From AAA164-E04 sp964342825 (GTDB lineage: Bacteria; Verrucomicrobiota; Verrucomicrobiia; Limisphaerales; AAA164-E04): a stretch of 64,000 nucleotides of DNA. How positions within the stretch are numbered: the stretch's first letter is position 1; each line of letters opens with the position of its first letter. Both the position numbers and the translations under genes were made by a program. Positions 34,104-43,148 of the stretch are shown in pieces. Location of the stretch: assembly GCA_964342825.1 (NCBI GenBank), contig CAYFHO010000005.1:62001-126000 (forward strand), written 5' to 3'. The notes below the pieces were generated by a model, which had not been told where the DNA came from, ran no database searches, and saw only the letters and a program-made list of their open reading frames with translations.

Positions 34104-35267
34104 TCAAGATGGATGGGTAGCAAGGAATTCATCCGGCCATGGATAGCTTCCAGGTTTGGGTAAAATTCGAGGAGATTGGGACTCGAACGGAACTAGTTCA
34201 GGGATTCCTTCAGAGGAAGAATTCAAAACGGCAAACCGAGTTTCATCAAATGTTTCGATGAGCAAAACTGCCGTCTCACCGCCTTCGACTAGAATCTGAT
34301 CCATTTTCTTTCGCCTTTGCAGTTGAAATGTAGCAGCAACCATTCGCTGCGCAGGATGAGACGAGTGGTGACCAGAGTTATCAAAATGATCCGGTATTCC
34401 AATCATGCAGCTCGCAGTAGATTCAAGGTCTTTGAGAACCGATTGAATCCAGTCTTTTGGCAAGAGGGGATCCTTTGAATTCAACCAATCTTCCGGTAAT
34501 AAATGCACACTCCAACCATGATCGCGGCATTGAGACATGCGTCCCGATTGAATCGCAGCCAAACTACCACAAACCAGCAAGCGAGACCGCGCTTTGGGCA
34601 GAGGTGCTGAAGTTCGAGCAAAAAATTGCGCACTCGACCTTTTTTTGAGTAAGGCTGAGAAAAAATCCACACCCCCCACAGCAAGCAAGTCAGATGGCAA
34701 GTCATTCACCCATTGTTCAATCTCCCGGTTGTTTCCAATGTCCGGCACACGCATCTCTTGATCAAGGTAGGGAGCGGTTGGATCACTGTTTCTTGTGCAT
34801 TTCAAGACTTCAGTCTTGCCCAGGAGCTCCAGAACTTTTGAGCTCCATGCAGGAAAGACTGGATCATGAGCGAAGAGGGTTTGATTCAGCGGCAAGTCTC
34901 CGATGAAGTATTCACCGTTTCGAATCATTCTCTGCTTCGATGGATTGGCACTGATGAGTATTCCACTTCTTAATGACAAGTGGTGCATCAGGACTTCCGA
35001 TTCAGCAAGCACATGACCTCGTAAAACAGAATCGACTTTCTTAAAAATCCAGGATGGCTTCAACTGCTTGATCATGGGAATCATCCGTTCCAGAACACTC
35101 ACCGCATCCTGCCGGCTCAGCGATCGAGTATTGGTATCCACCGAGAGAATATCAGCTTTACAGTGAGGATGGATACGAGTCTGTACTTCGGCCGTAAACC
35201 CCAAAGTGTGAGCGATACCCGCCATTTCGGCTGCTCCGGAAAAATCATCTGCCAATACCAGGATCAT
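34104..35267 (-). CDS. Four-carbon acid sugar kinase family protein
   Basis: A 387-residue cytoplasmic kinase of the DUF1537 family (OtnK/DtnK/YgbK), which phosphorylates four-carbon sugar acids or related substrates. The N-terminal motif is LVLADDFSGAAEMAG, followed by SVDTNTRSL and FKKVDSVLRGHVLAE, the segment forming the substrate site. The C-terminal nucleotide domain is recognisable in DQILVEGGETAVLL. It is the first gene of the operon. The pdxA2-like dehydrogenase that usually accompanies such kinases is absent, so the substrate is open. Confidence 0.85.
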   Translation of the reverse strand: MILVLADDFSGAAEMAGIAHTLGFTAEVQTRIHPHCKADILSVDTNTRSLSRQDAVSVLERMIPMIKQLKPSWIFKKVDSVLRGHVLAESEVLMHHLSLRSGILISANPSKQRMIRNGEYFIGDLPLNQTLFAHDPVFPAWSSKVLELLGKTEVLKCTRNSDPTAPYLDQEMRVPDIGNNREIEQWVNDLPSDLLAVGGVDFFSALLKKRSSAQFFARTSAPLPKARSRLLVCGSLAAIQSGRMSQCRDHGWSVHLLPEDWLNSKDPLLPKDWIQSVLKDLESTASCMIGIPDHFDNSGHHSSHPAQRMVAATFQLQRRKKMDQILVEGGETAVLLIETFDETRFAVLNSSSEGIPELVPFESQSPRILPKPGSYPWPDEFLATHPS

Positions 35268-35363
35268 GAGCGGAATTCTTGTTTGCGATTAGTGCAAAAT
35301 GAAATGAAATTCATGAAAAGCTGAGAACATCAGAATAGAAAGACGATTCGGTTGAATCTTAAG

Positions 35364-36017
35364 TTAATGAGATCCTGAACTTGGACATAATACGCTGATC
35401 TCACAATCAGCACATTGTGGATTGCGGGCAGAACACCGCCTCCTGCCATGCCAAATCAACCAGTGACTGAACATGGTCCAATCACCGACAGGAACGAGCT
35501 TCTGCAGATCTTGCTCCACCTTGTCCGGAGTTTTCGATTTGGTAAAGCCAAGGCGTTCAGACAAACGTTTCACATGCGTGTCCACGACAATGCCAGACTC
35601 GATTCCAAAGGCGTTTCCTAGAACCACGTTCGCAGTTTTACGTCCCACACCACCGAGTTGAACCAATTCCTCCATGCTTTCAGGAACGTTGCCCGAGTGT
35701 TCATCCACTAGTTTTTGACAGCACAACCGAATGTTCTTTGCTTTGCTTCTGAACAAACCTATGCGGCGAATATCCCCTTCCAGAGCCGCCTGGCTTGCCT
35801 CCGCGTAATCCCGCGCATTTTGATATTTCTTAAACAGATCGCGGGTCACGATATTAACCTGCTTATCCGTACACTGAGCCGACAAAATGGTCGCGATCAA
35901 AAGTTGAAGTGGATTCTTGTAATCCAGCTCACAATGGGCGTCAGGATAGGTAAGCTTTAAACCCTCAATCACACGGAGCATGCGATCTCTTTTCGATTGA
36001 AGGGATTCTCTGGGCAT
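35364..36017 (-). CDS. nth: Endonuclease III
   Basis: DNA glycosylase/AP lyase of base excision repair, 217 residues. The helix-hairpin-helix is LGGVGRKTANVVL with catalytic K127; catalytic D146 is in VVDTHVKRL. The iron-sulfur cluster ligands are C195, C202, C205 and C211 in the C-x6-C-x2-C-x5-C spacing of Nth. All key residues are intact and the length is normal. It stands alone between the kinase operon and the aminomutase gene. Confidence 0.95.
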   Translation of the reverse strand: MPRESLQSKRDRMLRVIEGLKLTYPDAHCELDYKNPLQLLIATILSAQCTDKQVNIVTRDLFKKYQNARDYAEASQAALEGDIRRIGLFRSKAKNIRLCCQKLVDEHSGNVPESMEELVQLGGVGRKTANVVLGNAFGIESGIVVDTHVKRLSERLGFTKSKTPDKVEQDLQKLVPVGDWTMFSHWLIWHGRRRCSARNPQCADCEISVLCPSSGSH

Positions 36018-36106
36018 GAATTTAGTTCAACTGGGAATTATTCTTGAGTGTCAAGGCTAATAAAGTGCACAGGGACATTCGAAAATCCTGGAACATGAAA
36101 AAACGA

Positions 36107-37345
36107 CTAAACTTCGTCGTGAACCGATGAACAAAATTTCAGGACCGATTCGCTTTCTGGTTCATCCACCGTTTCTGGATACTCGAAAACACGACCCTCA
36201 AAATTCCTGATCACGACCCGATCATTGTTATGGCTCAAAATATATTCGGGGTTAATGGGTACCTTTCCTCCTCCGCCAGGAGCATCGATGACATATTGCG
36301 GAACCGCATAACCGGTTGTGTGACCTCGGAGACCTCGCATGATTTCGAGTCCTTTCCTGACGCTGGTGCGCAGGTGACCTGAACCAGAGATTAAATCGCA
36401 TTGATAGAGATAATAAGGACGAACCCGGCACATCAGGAGTTTATGAATCAAGGCCTTCATGACAGGTACAGAATCATTCACCCCCTTGAGCAGGACGGAC
36501 TGATTACCCAATGGAATGCCAGCATCTGCCAAACGCCCCAAACCGGCTTTGACTTCTGTCGTCAATTCTCTGGGGTGATTTGTGTGAATGCTCATGAACA
36601 AGGGATGGAATTGTTTGAGCATTTCACAAAGGTCGGATGTGATACGTTGAGGTAAGAAGATCGGGATTCGGCTTCCAATTCGGACAAACTCGATGTGCGG
36701 AATGTCCCGCAACGCTTTCAACAGTCCTTCTAATTTCGCATCACTCAACAAAAGAGGATCCCCACCGCTGAGAAGAACGTCTCGAATTTCCGGATGCTTT
36801 CGAATGTAATCAAGCTGGCGTTCATAATCGGGTTGGAACCCATAGCCTGATGCATTACTCACCAGACGGGACCGGGTGCAGTAACGACAATAAGCTGCAC
36901 AACGGTCCGTGACCAAAAACAAAACTCGATCTGGATAACGATGGACCAGACCTGGAACAGGTGAGTGCTCATCTTCTCCACAGGGATCGCTCATGTCCCA
37001 CGAAGAACTGACCGTTTCTTCTACTCTTGGAACAACTTGACGTCTGATGGGGCAAGAGGGATCCTCACGATGGATGAGATTGAAGAAATAAGGAGTGATC
37101 CCCAGTGCAAGCTTAGTATTAGCCAATTCAGCTCCCTGAGTTTCTTCGATAGACAAGTCGGGAACGACAGATTCAAGCTGGTCCAGGTTGTTGATGCGAT
37201 GCTTGAGTTGCCATCTCCAGTCATTCCAATCAGAATCAGGGATGGACTGCCACGGACCACGCCCCCCGGAGGTGAAACGCTTGAGCGATGAAATCTCCTC
37301 CGAAACCTGCGCATGATCCTGATGGGAATAGGTTTCGTCTGCCAT
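36107..37345 (-). CDS. KamA-family radical SAM enzyme, lysine 2,3-aminomutase type
   Basis: PLP- and SAM-dependent aminomutase of ~412 residues (numbering below from a GTG eight codons further upstream, an alternative start). The cluster motif is CAAYCRYC (C137, C141, C144) and the PLP lysine K349 is in DAPGGGGKVP. D305 in YQCDLISG and D342 in VIDAPGG correspond to the two Asp residues that hold the substrate epsilon-amino group in clostridial lysine 2,3-aminomutase. Glutamate aminomutases have other residues there. This favours beta-lysine formation over EF-P modification; no EF-P or EpmA gene is in the window. A GNAT gene lies upstream. Confidence 0.85.
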   Translation of the reverse strand: MADETYSHQDHAQVSEEISSLKRFTSGGRGPWQSIPDSDWNDWRWQLKHRINNLDQLESVVPDLSIEETQGAELANTKLALGITPYFFNLIHREDPSCPIRRQVVPRVEETVSSSWDMSDPCGEDEHSPVPGLVHRYPDRVLFLVTDRCAAYCRYCTRSRLVSNASGYGFQPDYERQLDYIRKHPEIRDVLLSGGDPLLLSDAKLEGLLKALRDIPHIEFVRIGSRIPIFLPQRITSDLCEMLKQFHPLFMSIHTNHPRELTTEVKAGLGRLADAGIPLGNQSVLLKGVNDSVPVMKALIHKLLMCRVRPYYLYQCDLISGSGHLRTSVRKGLEIMRGLRGHTTGYAVPQYVIDAPGGGGKVPINPEYILSHNNDRVVIRNFEGRVFEYPETVDEPESESVLKFCSSVHDEV

Positions 37346-37447
37346 TGGAGGGGGAATATAAAGTCCCACCGCCCCCTGTCAAGGAACCGCAATCCCCAGA
37401 TTGACGCAATAATCCTGCGATTAATGGAAAAATGAAGAACGATCTAC

Positions 37448-38029
37448 TCAGCCCATTCCTGCGTATTCCTCAGGTGTGGCAATATCCATCCCCATCAGAA
37501 TGTAATCATGAGCTTTCATATCCATGTCTTCGACGTAATTGGGCAACTTAACCATTTCCCGGAAACCGGCTTCCGCAAATGAATGAATGGCAATCGAACG
37601 CCCACCATTCAATTCTGCTTCCAGTTTCCGGAGTCCGGCATGCTGCGCCATCTCGATGAGCTCCTTAAGCAACATCTCGGATAGTCCCTGACCATGATAA
37701 TCCGGATGGGTCAGTTCACTTACCAGACCGATGTGACGCTTCCATCCCCCCTGCCGCTGATGCAAAGTCGCTTCAGCAACAATGACTCCATCAATCAAGG
37801 CCAAAAGTGGCAGGTTGGATTCATAATCAATGTTCTCACACCATTCGTGGAAGATGGTGCCATCAGTCACCCGATGTTTGATGAACATTCGTTCGTGTTC
37901 AGGAATCTTGAGGTAGAAGTCCTTGATCAAAGGTTCATCTTCTTTGACCAGGGGGCGAATCACACATTTTTGCCCACCCTTGCAGGACAGTTCGAGAGGA
38001 TATTTATCTAAAGCAAGTTCAACTGACAT
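37448..38029 (-). CDS. GNAT-family N-acetyltransferase
   Basis: A 193-residue acyltransferase. The order is typical: VIRPLVKEDEPLIKDFYL at the start, LPLLALIDGVIVAEATLHQR in the middle, ELTHPDYHGQGLSEML with the acetyl-CoA loop (HGQGLS), and IHSFAEAGFREM near the end. It resembles single-domain protein or small-molecule acetyltransferases. It lies 102 bases upstream of the aminomutase gene on the same strand, so acetylation of beta-lysine (as by AblB) is one possibility, but the sequence does not show AblB-specific features I can name. Confidence 0.85.
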   Translation of the reverse strand: MSVELALDKYPLELSCKGGQKCVIRPLVKEDEPLIKDFYLKIPEHERMFIKHRVTDGTIFHEWCENIDYESNLPLLALIDGVIVAEATLHQRQGGWKRHIGLVSELTHPDYHGQGLSEMLLKELIEMAQHAGLRKLEAELNGGRSIAIHSFAEAGFREMVKLPNYVEDMDMKAHDYILMGMDIATPEEYAGMG

Positions 38030-38157
38030 AATTTACCTTTTGAAAATTAAACTAATACATCATTGCCGCAAGCAACTAACCACATATTGCGATTCTCAAC
38101 ACCAAAATCGAACTAGCCGAACTCGAAAAAGGGTCGGCCCATTTTTCTCAAATTAAA

Positions 38158-39234
38158 TTATCCACCAATGAAACTCATGGTTCGATCAGGTTGGATAAAA
38201 TCCTGTTTGCCAATCTTGTGACCTGCTTCCTTGCCCCAGACCACAGTCTTCAGCCTGTCAATGATGACTCCATCATCGGATTGTTCGTTGAGCAGGCTTT
38301 TGAAAGCGTGTTCATCATGACTAAAAAGGCAGGTTCTCAAGTGCCCATCGGCTGTTAAACGAAGACGATTACACTGATGGCAGAATGGCTCCGAAACCGA
38401 GGCAATGATCCCCACCTCCCCACGACCATCCATATGCTTCCATCGCTTGGCTGTTTCCGATGGATTGGAAGGAGCAACCGGTTCAATTTCGAACTTTGAC
38501 TGAATCCGCTCGAGCATTTCTTTCCCTGTAATAACCATGGACTTCTGCCACGCCTTGCCGTGATCAAGCGGCATATACTCGATGAACCGCATACTGACCA
38601 TATGATCTCTTCCGAACTGCACGAGGTTTTCCAATTCATGATCATTGAGATCACGGATAATGACGGCATTCACCTTGACCGGTTCAAAGCCAAGTTTCTT
38701 GGCCAGCTCAATGCTTTCAAGCACCCCGTCCAAACCCTTTCTTCCCGTCATCTTCTCAAAGTTTTCCGAATCCAGGGAATCCATGCTAAAGGTCATCCGT
38801 GATAACCCCGCCTCCTTCAATTTGTTAGCATATTTTGGAAACAGAAACCCATTGCTGGTCAATGCCACATCTTTGATTCCAGGAATTGAACGAATACCGG
38901 CGATGAGATCTGCAATCCCACTGCGAAGCAGAGGTTCCCCTCCTGTGATACGTATTTTTTCAACTCCAAGGCTTGCTGAAATTCGGGTAAAACGAATGAT
39001 TTCCTCGTAGGTTAAGATGTCTTTCTTAGGTTTCCAGGGATAACGGATGTAACGCTTTTCAGTGCTGTTGGAATCGCCTGACTGCTGATCCCGATAGAAA
39101 TTGGAAGCTTCTTCTGTTTCGGGTAAACAATAAAGGCACCTGAAATTACAGCGGTCGGTGACGCTGATCCTGAGATCACGCATCACTCTCCCGAAAGAAT
39201 CCTGGAGCCCGAAGTTGTTGGTTGGGCTACCCAT
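38158..39234 (-). CDS. moaA: GTP 3',8-cyclase (molybdenum cofactor biosynthesis protein A)
   Basis: Radical SAM enzyme for the first step of molybdopterin synthesis, 358 residues. The SAM cluster is in DRCNFRCLYC (C29, C33, C36). The second cluster has CHQCNRLRL and the Cys in LRTCLFS. The C terminus ends in Gly-Gly, required for MoaC-coupled turnover. An inserted stretch (NFYRDQQSGDSNSTEKRYI) after the first motif is a local extension. It follows the coiled-coil gene by 19 bases. moaC and other moa genes are not in the window. Confidence 0.94.
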   Translation of the reverse strand: MGSPTNNFGLQDSFGRVMRDLRISVTDRCNFRCLYCLPETEEASNFYRDQQSGDSNSTEKRYIRYPWKPKKDILTYEEIIRFTRISASLGVEKIRITGGEPLLRSGIADLIAGIRSIPGIKDVALTSNGFLFPKYANKLKEAGLSRMTFSMDSLDSENFEKMTGRKGLDGVLESIELAKKLGFEPVKVNAVIIRDLNDHELENLVQFGRDHMVSMRFIEYMPLDHGKAWQKSMVITGKEMLERIQSKFEIEPVAPSNPSETAKRWKHMDGRGEVGIIASVSEPFCHQCNRLRLTADGHLRTCLFSHDEHAFKSLLNEQSDDGVIIDRLKTVVWGKEAGHKIGKQDFIQPDRTMSFIGG

Positions 39235-39253
39235 GAGTCATTTGGCTCGCTGT

Positions 39254-40024
39254 TTAAGGTTGATCCGAAGGGATCACCTGCACTCCGCCCTCTTGGTTCA
39301 ACTCGACATTGAGGTCAAAATTTGGCTTGGATTCGCGCCTGTTGAAACCATTCTTGAGCAAAGTAGCACCTTTGGGAGTAGTGCCCGAGCCCATGATCCC
39401 CTTGCGAATCCACTCAATACGACGTGCGATGGAGAGCTCGTCCTTTAATTTGCGAATCTGATCCCTGAGCACAGCCAAATCATTGAATTGGCGTTCAAGA
39501 TCTGCCTTTTCGGCCTGCAAGCGCTTGAGTTCCTTGAGCAGAAATTCGCGGTCCCCTTCGGAGGCTGCCAGTTTTCGTTGGGTTTCGATGATCTGACCTT
39601 CGAGCGACTCCAGGCTGCTGTTCAATTCCGTCATTTGGCCGGTTAATGCGTCGCGCTCTGTGGAAAGTTCGGCAATGCGCTTGTCCTGATCCGCGATGGT
39701 TTTCTTGGCTTCGTTGGCTTCAGTGGTCACTGCCAAAACAGTGTTCTGAGCCTGCTCCAATTCGCCGGTGACTGCCTGATAGCGATTCTGGAGATTTTGG
39801 AGTGCGACCGTTTTGGTTTCCAGTTCGGTCTTCAGGACCTTGTTGGTCTGGGTTTGAGAGGAAAGTTTTTGCTGAGTCTCGGACAGGGTTGATTCCACGA
39901 CTTTGATCTTGGCTTCTTTGGCCTGCTCGACTTTGGTAGCTTGAAGATGACGGACTACGAGCCCAACGAGAAGTAGGGCACAGACTATTCCAAGAAGGAT
40001 CGTAATCTTACTTGTGTTATTCAT
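39254..40024 (-). CDS. Membrane-anchored coiled-coil protein
   Basis: Not recognised as a named family. The 256-residue product has one N-terminal transmembrane helix (ITILLGIVCALLLVGLVV, ~8-25) followed by a long heptad-rich coiled coil (residues ~32-210, Glu/Lys/Gln/Leu-rich). The C-terminal tail (TTPKGATLLKNGFNRRESKP) is not helical. It probably lies in the periplasm or cytoplasm as a structural or spacer protein. It precedes moaA by 19 bases, but a functional link to molybdopterin is not implied. Confidence 0.78.
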   Translation of the reverse strand: MNNTSKITILLGIVCALLLVGLVVRHLQATKVEQAKEAKIKVVESTLSETQQKLSSQTQTNKVLKTELETKTVALQNLQNRYQAVTGELEQAQNTVLAVTTEANEAKKTIADQDKRIAELSTERDALTGQMTELNSSLESLEGQIIETQRKLAASEGDREFLLKELKRLQAEKADLERQFNDLAVLRDQIRKLKDELSIARRIEWIRKGIMGSGTTPKGATLLKNGFNRRESKPNFDLNVELNQEGGVQVIPSDQP

Positions 40025-40182
40025 TCCCTATAGCATGGTCTTTGGAAACCATTTTGGCAAGCCTTCAGAACGGCACCGATGGCATCGGGTGCCCAGGACC
40101 TTGAAACCAAAGAGTTCCAGATTCTCTGTCATCCACCCCTTGACCTACTTGAATTATAATGGACACTGATTAACTTACGATT

Positions 40183-40869
40183 ATGGAGTATCCAAAATCC
40201 ATTCCGGTAATGATGTTGAGGAATACCACTCTTTTCCCCAATACAATGTTACCACTTTACATATTTGAGCCCAGATATTGCAGAATGCTGCAACGCAGCC
40301 TTCAGGACCATCGTCTGATGGCCATCACGATGCGTAAATCCGAGACTGCTCGTGAAGTGCCATACAAGACTGCCGGACTTGGCCTGATCAGGGCAGCGGT
40401 CAAGCATGCCGACGGAACCGCACACATTATTGTACAGGGTATGAAACGCATCCGACTGCAAAAAGCTACCGCTTATAAACCCTTCAGGATGCACGATTAC
40501 AGCCTGGTGGAAACAACAAGGGGCAGCGAAAAACGAATACAATCACTGCGACAGAAGTTGGTCGATCTGGTCTCAATGCATCTGGAGCAAGACAAAACGG
40601 TGATTCAAAAATTTCAGTCATGCTTCTCGGAATGTGGCGGAGAAGCTTCAGCATTGGGTTCCCCTCCCACCATAGAATCCATTTTGATGAACATGGTTCA
40701 GCTTCAGGATGTGGAACAGCTCGCAGACCTGATCTCTTGCACGTTTATCAGCAAACCACAGGCCCGCCAGTTGATTCTTGAAGATCCTGACCTGGAATCT
40801 CGACTCACGCATTTGATTGCTTTTCTAATGGGTGAAATATTCTGTCGTAAGAGAAAGGGCCAATCATGA
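40183..40869 (+). CDS. Lon N-terminal (LonN/PUA-like) domain protein
   Basis: A 228-residue protein made only of the Lon substrate-binding domain: IPVMMLRNTTLFPNTMLPLY, then FEPRYCRMLQRSL, then ADGTAHIIVQGMKRIRL. The ATPase and protease parts of Lon are absent. Such stand-alone proteins are common and of uncertain function. The next gene (DUF1844) overlaps by 4 bases (ATGA), so both are coupled. Nothing odd in length or composition. Confidence 0.9.
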   Translation: MEYPKSIPVMMLRNTTLFPNTMLPLYIFEPRYCRMLQRSLQDHRLMAITMRKSETAREVPYKTAGLGLIRAAVKHADGTAHIIVQGMKRIRLQKATAYKPFRMHDYSLVETTRGSEKRIQSLRQKLVDLVSMHLEQDKTVIQKFQSCFSECGGEASALGSPPTIESILMNMVQLQDVEQLADLISCTFISKPQARQLILEDPDLESRLTHLIAFLMGEIFCRKRKGQS

Positions 40870-41210
40870 TTCCCTCCAAACTTTCGGAGAAAGAACTTGA
40901 GCAGGCAGATCGAAAAAAGATCATGTCGTCGATATTTCAGGATTTCGTCATTCAGCATGGCCAAACCGCTTTGATCATGCTGGGGCGAATGCCCGGCACA
41001 GATGGCCATCTTATTTCCGACCCTGATCCAGAGGCAGCCAAGACCCTGATCGACCAACTCGAAATGATCCGCGACAAAACTAAAGGTAATCTCCTTCCCG
41101 AGGAACGGGAACTTCTCGACCGAAGTATTGCTGTGCTGCAAAAGGATTTCGCCAAAGTGATGGATACCCTTGCAGATGGTTCAACCAAAAGCACCGGTCA
41201 GGATTGTTAA
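40866..41210 (+). CDS. DUF1844 family protein
   Basis: A 114-residue cytoplasmic protein of unknown function. It matches DUF1844: FQDFVIQHGQTALIMLG, then PDPEAAKTLIDQLEMIRDKT, then KGNLLPEERELLDRSI. DUF1844 genes often sit near translation or proteostasis genes. Here it is coupled to the Lon-N gene by a 4-base overlap and followed by a SurA-like isomerase gene after 109 bases. Confidence 0.87.
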   Translation: MIPSKLSEKELEQADRKKIMSSIFQDFVIQHGQTALIMLGRMPGTDGHLISDPDPEAAKTLIDQLEMIRDKTKGNLLPEERELLDRSIAVLQKDFAKVMDTLADGSTKSTGQDC

Positions 41211-41319
41211 ATGACATCGCAGGAGGCTTGAACCACGGTTGAACGCCCTTGGTGGAAATGAAATGTGGCATTTAGTCCTCGCCTTTGCTTGACCTGACCA
41301 CTTTGGTTTCCTAGTTATC

Positions 41320-42288
41320 ATGGGCATGTTGATACGTCGATTATGGATCTGGGCGGCCATTGCATGGGTTCTACCTCAGGTCGCTCATGCGGAATTGGAG
41401 CGCTTAAACAGTGTGGCAGCGCTGGTAGGTGACACTCCCATCACTCTGAATGACGTAAAAAAACAAACAGCACCGGTAGAACAGGTTCTCTACCAGCAAT
41501 TTGCTTCTGATCCAGCCGCACTCAGACAGCGCATCCTCGAGGTCAGGCAAAAGGCTCTGGAAACCCTGATCGAACGTCATTTAATTCTCTCAGATTTCGA
41601 AAAACAGGGATACGTACTGCCGGAAAACATCATTGATGAACGCGTCCAGGAACGTATTCGGAATGATTTTGGAGATCGACTTACCCTGACAAAAACTCTT
41701 CAGGCGCAAGGAATCACCTACGAATCTTTTCGTAAGGACATCAAAGAACAGGTGATTGTTGATTTTCTTTCATCTAAAAACGTTTCCTCCATCACACTGG
41801 TTTCTCCGTTTGAAATAGAAAAATATTATAATGCCAACCTGGAGGACTTTCAGCAGGACGAACGGATCCGAATGCGGATGATCTATATTGCAAAAACGGA
41901 AGGAGATCCTGATTTTTCATGCAACATGCTGGCAGATATCCGACGCAAAGTGAATGATGGGGGCGACTTTGCAGATCTCGCTCGTGTTTACCATCAAGGA
42001 AGCCAACGTGCCCAAGGTGGGGATTGGGGTTGGGTAGACAAGGAAGTTCTGCGAGAAGATCTTTCCGCCTTGGCGTTTTCCTTGCAAGAGGGACAAATGA
42101 GCGAAGTGATTCGGAAGGATGAAGGATGCTACCTGATCCTTGTCGAAGAACGTCAGGACCCGAAACCAAGACCGCTTTCATCCGTTCGAGAAGAAATAGA
42201 GAAAGCACTGCTGGCCGAGGAACGAAACCGCCTCAAAGCGGAATGGATCGAAAGATTAAAAGAAGAATCTTTCGTTCGCTACTTCTAG
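41320..42288 (+). CDS. SurA-like periplasmic peptidyl-prolyl isomerase
   Basis: A 322-residue periplasmic chaperone. A signal peptide ends at AHAE (residue ~24). The SurA N-terminal helical domain follows (SVAALVGDTPITLNDVKKQ, LIERHLILSDFEKQGY). The parvulin domain spans ~180-290: RIRMRMIYIAK, GGDFADLARVYHQGSQ, GGDWGWVDKEVL, and LQEGQMSEVI. It has one parvulin domain, unlike the two of E. coli SurA. It should help outer-membrane protein folding. Confidence 0.9.
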   Translation: MGMLIRRLWIWAAIAWVLPQVAHAELERLNSVAALVGDTPITLNDVKKQTAPVEQVLYQQFASDPAALRQRILEVRQKALETLIERHLILSDFEKQGYVLPENIIDERVQERIRNDFGDRLTLTKTLQAQGITYESFRKDIKEQVIVDFLSSKNVSSITLVSPFEIEKYYNANLEDFQQDERIRMRMIYIAKTEGDPDFSCNMLADIRRKVNDGGDFADLARVYHQGSQRAQGGDWGWVDKEVLREDLSALAFSLQEGQMSEVIRKDEGCYLILVEERQDPKPRPLSSVREEIEKALLAEERNRLKAEWIERLKEESFVRYF

Positions 42289-42545
42289 ATTCTTAGTCCT
42301 TTCGATAGTCCAAAAACGGAATATTGGCAGGAAGCTAATAGTCTAACATTTTGCTGCAATTTCAGGACAGCAATGGTGGGCGGCAGCAGTGCATCTTGGA
42401 TCATCTTTGCAACTGACCACCCAAATCCAACGAATTGAAGTGCCGACTGGTAAAACTGTAGACCGTCCTGAGTCAGAAAATTCAACTACCTTCAGTATTG
42501 ATTTTCTGATTCAGAACACTATCGTTACGTTCATCGGAGGTATTT

Positions 42546-43040
42546 ATGAAACTAACAAAAACAATATTCCACGGAAGCATTGTAGCCTTATTGGCTTTGA
42601 TGCTCCTAAGTTCCGGACAAATAAATGCCGGAGATTTTGTCCCCTATAAGAGCAAAGGCGTTGCCGGATTATTTTCCCAACCAGTTCCTGGACAGGTTGT
42701 CTCGGGTGCGGATTTTGGAAAAGCGACCCACTTGGGCAAGTATGAATCCACATTGGACCTTTTGGTGCTCCCCTTATTTGATGGCCCGTTTTTTGTTGGC
42801 CTCAAATTTGTGGGGCCAACTACGATCAAAGCTTCCAATGGGGATCTGGTGAATTCCATTCTGGATGTCGATCTGGACTTGGCTACCAATAACATCACGG
42901 GTACTTACACAGTAGTAGGGGGCACCGGTCGCTGGGATGGAGCCAGCGGAGGAGGTGATGTGGACGGTGCCGTCAATGCAGATGGAACGTTCAGTTACAA
43001 GACTGAAGGTGTCATTTCACGCCCTAAGTCCAGAAAATAA
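42546..43040 (+). CDS. Small secreted beta-barrel-like protein
   Basis: A 164-residue exported protein of unknown function. A signal peptide ends at QINAG (residue ~29). The mature part is beta-rich, with DLDLATNNITGTYTVVGGTG and RWDGASGGGDVDGAVNADG near the C terminus. This resembles small secreted proteins with an allene-oxide-cyclase-like or lipocalin-like barrel, but this is a guess. A strong ribosome-binding site (GGAGG, 42536-42540) and a strong terminator at 43066-43094 mark it as a single-gene unit. Confidence 0.75.
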   Translation: MKLTKTIFHGSIVALLALMLLSSGQINAGDFVPYKSKGVAGLFSQPVPGQVVSGADFGKATHLGKYESTLDLLVLPLFDGPFFVGLKFVGPTTIKASNGDLVNSILDVDLDLATNNITGTYTVVGGTGRWDGASGGGDVDGAVNADGTFSYKTEGVISRPKSRK

Positions 43041-43065
43041 CCCCAATCATTACATTTATCAGACC

Positions 43066-43094
43066 AACGGCAATCGAACCGATTGCCGTTTTTT
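43066..43094 (+). terminator. Intrinsic terminator
   Basis: A perfect 10-base stem AACGGCAATC / GATTGCCGTT with a 5-base loop (GAACC) is followed by a T-run. It lies 26 bases after the stop of the small secreted protein gene and ends that transcript. Confidence 0.92.
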
Positions 43095-43148
43095 CATTTA
43101 ACCGTGGGTAATATTGACTTTTGAATCCATTTCCCCCAAAGAAAAGGC

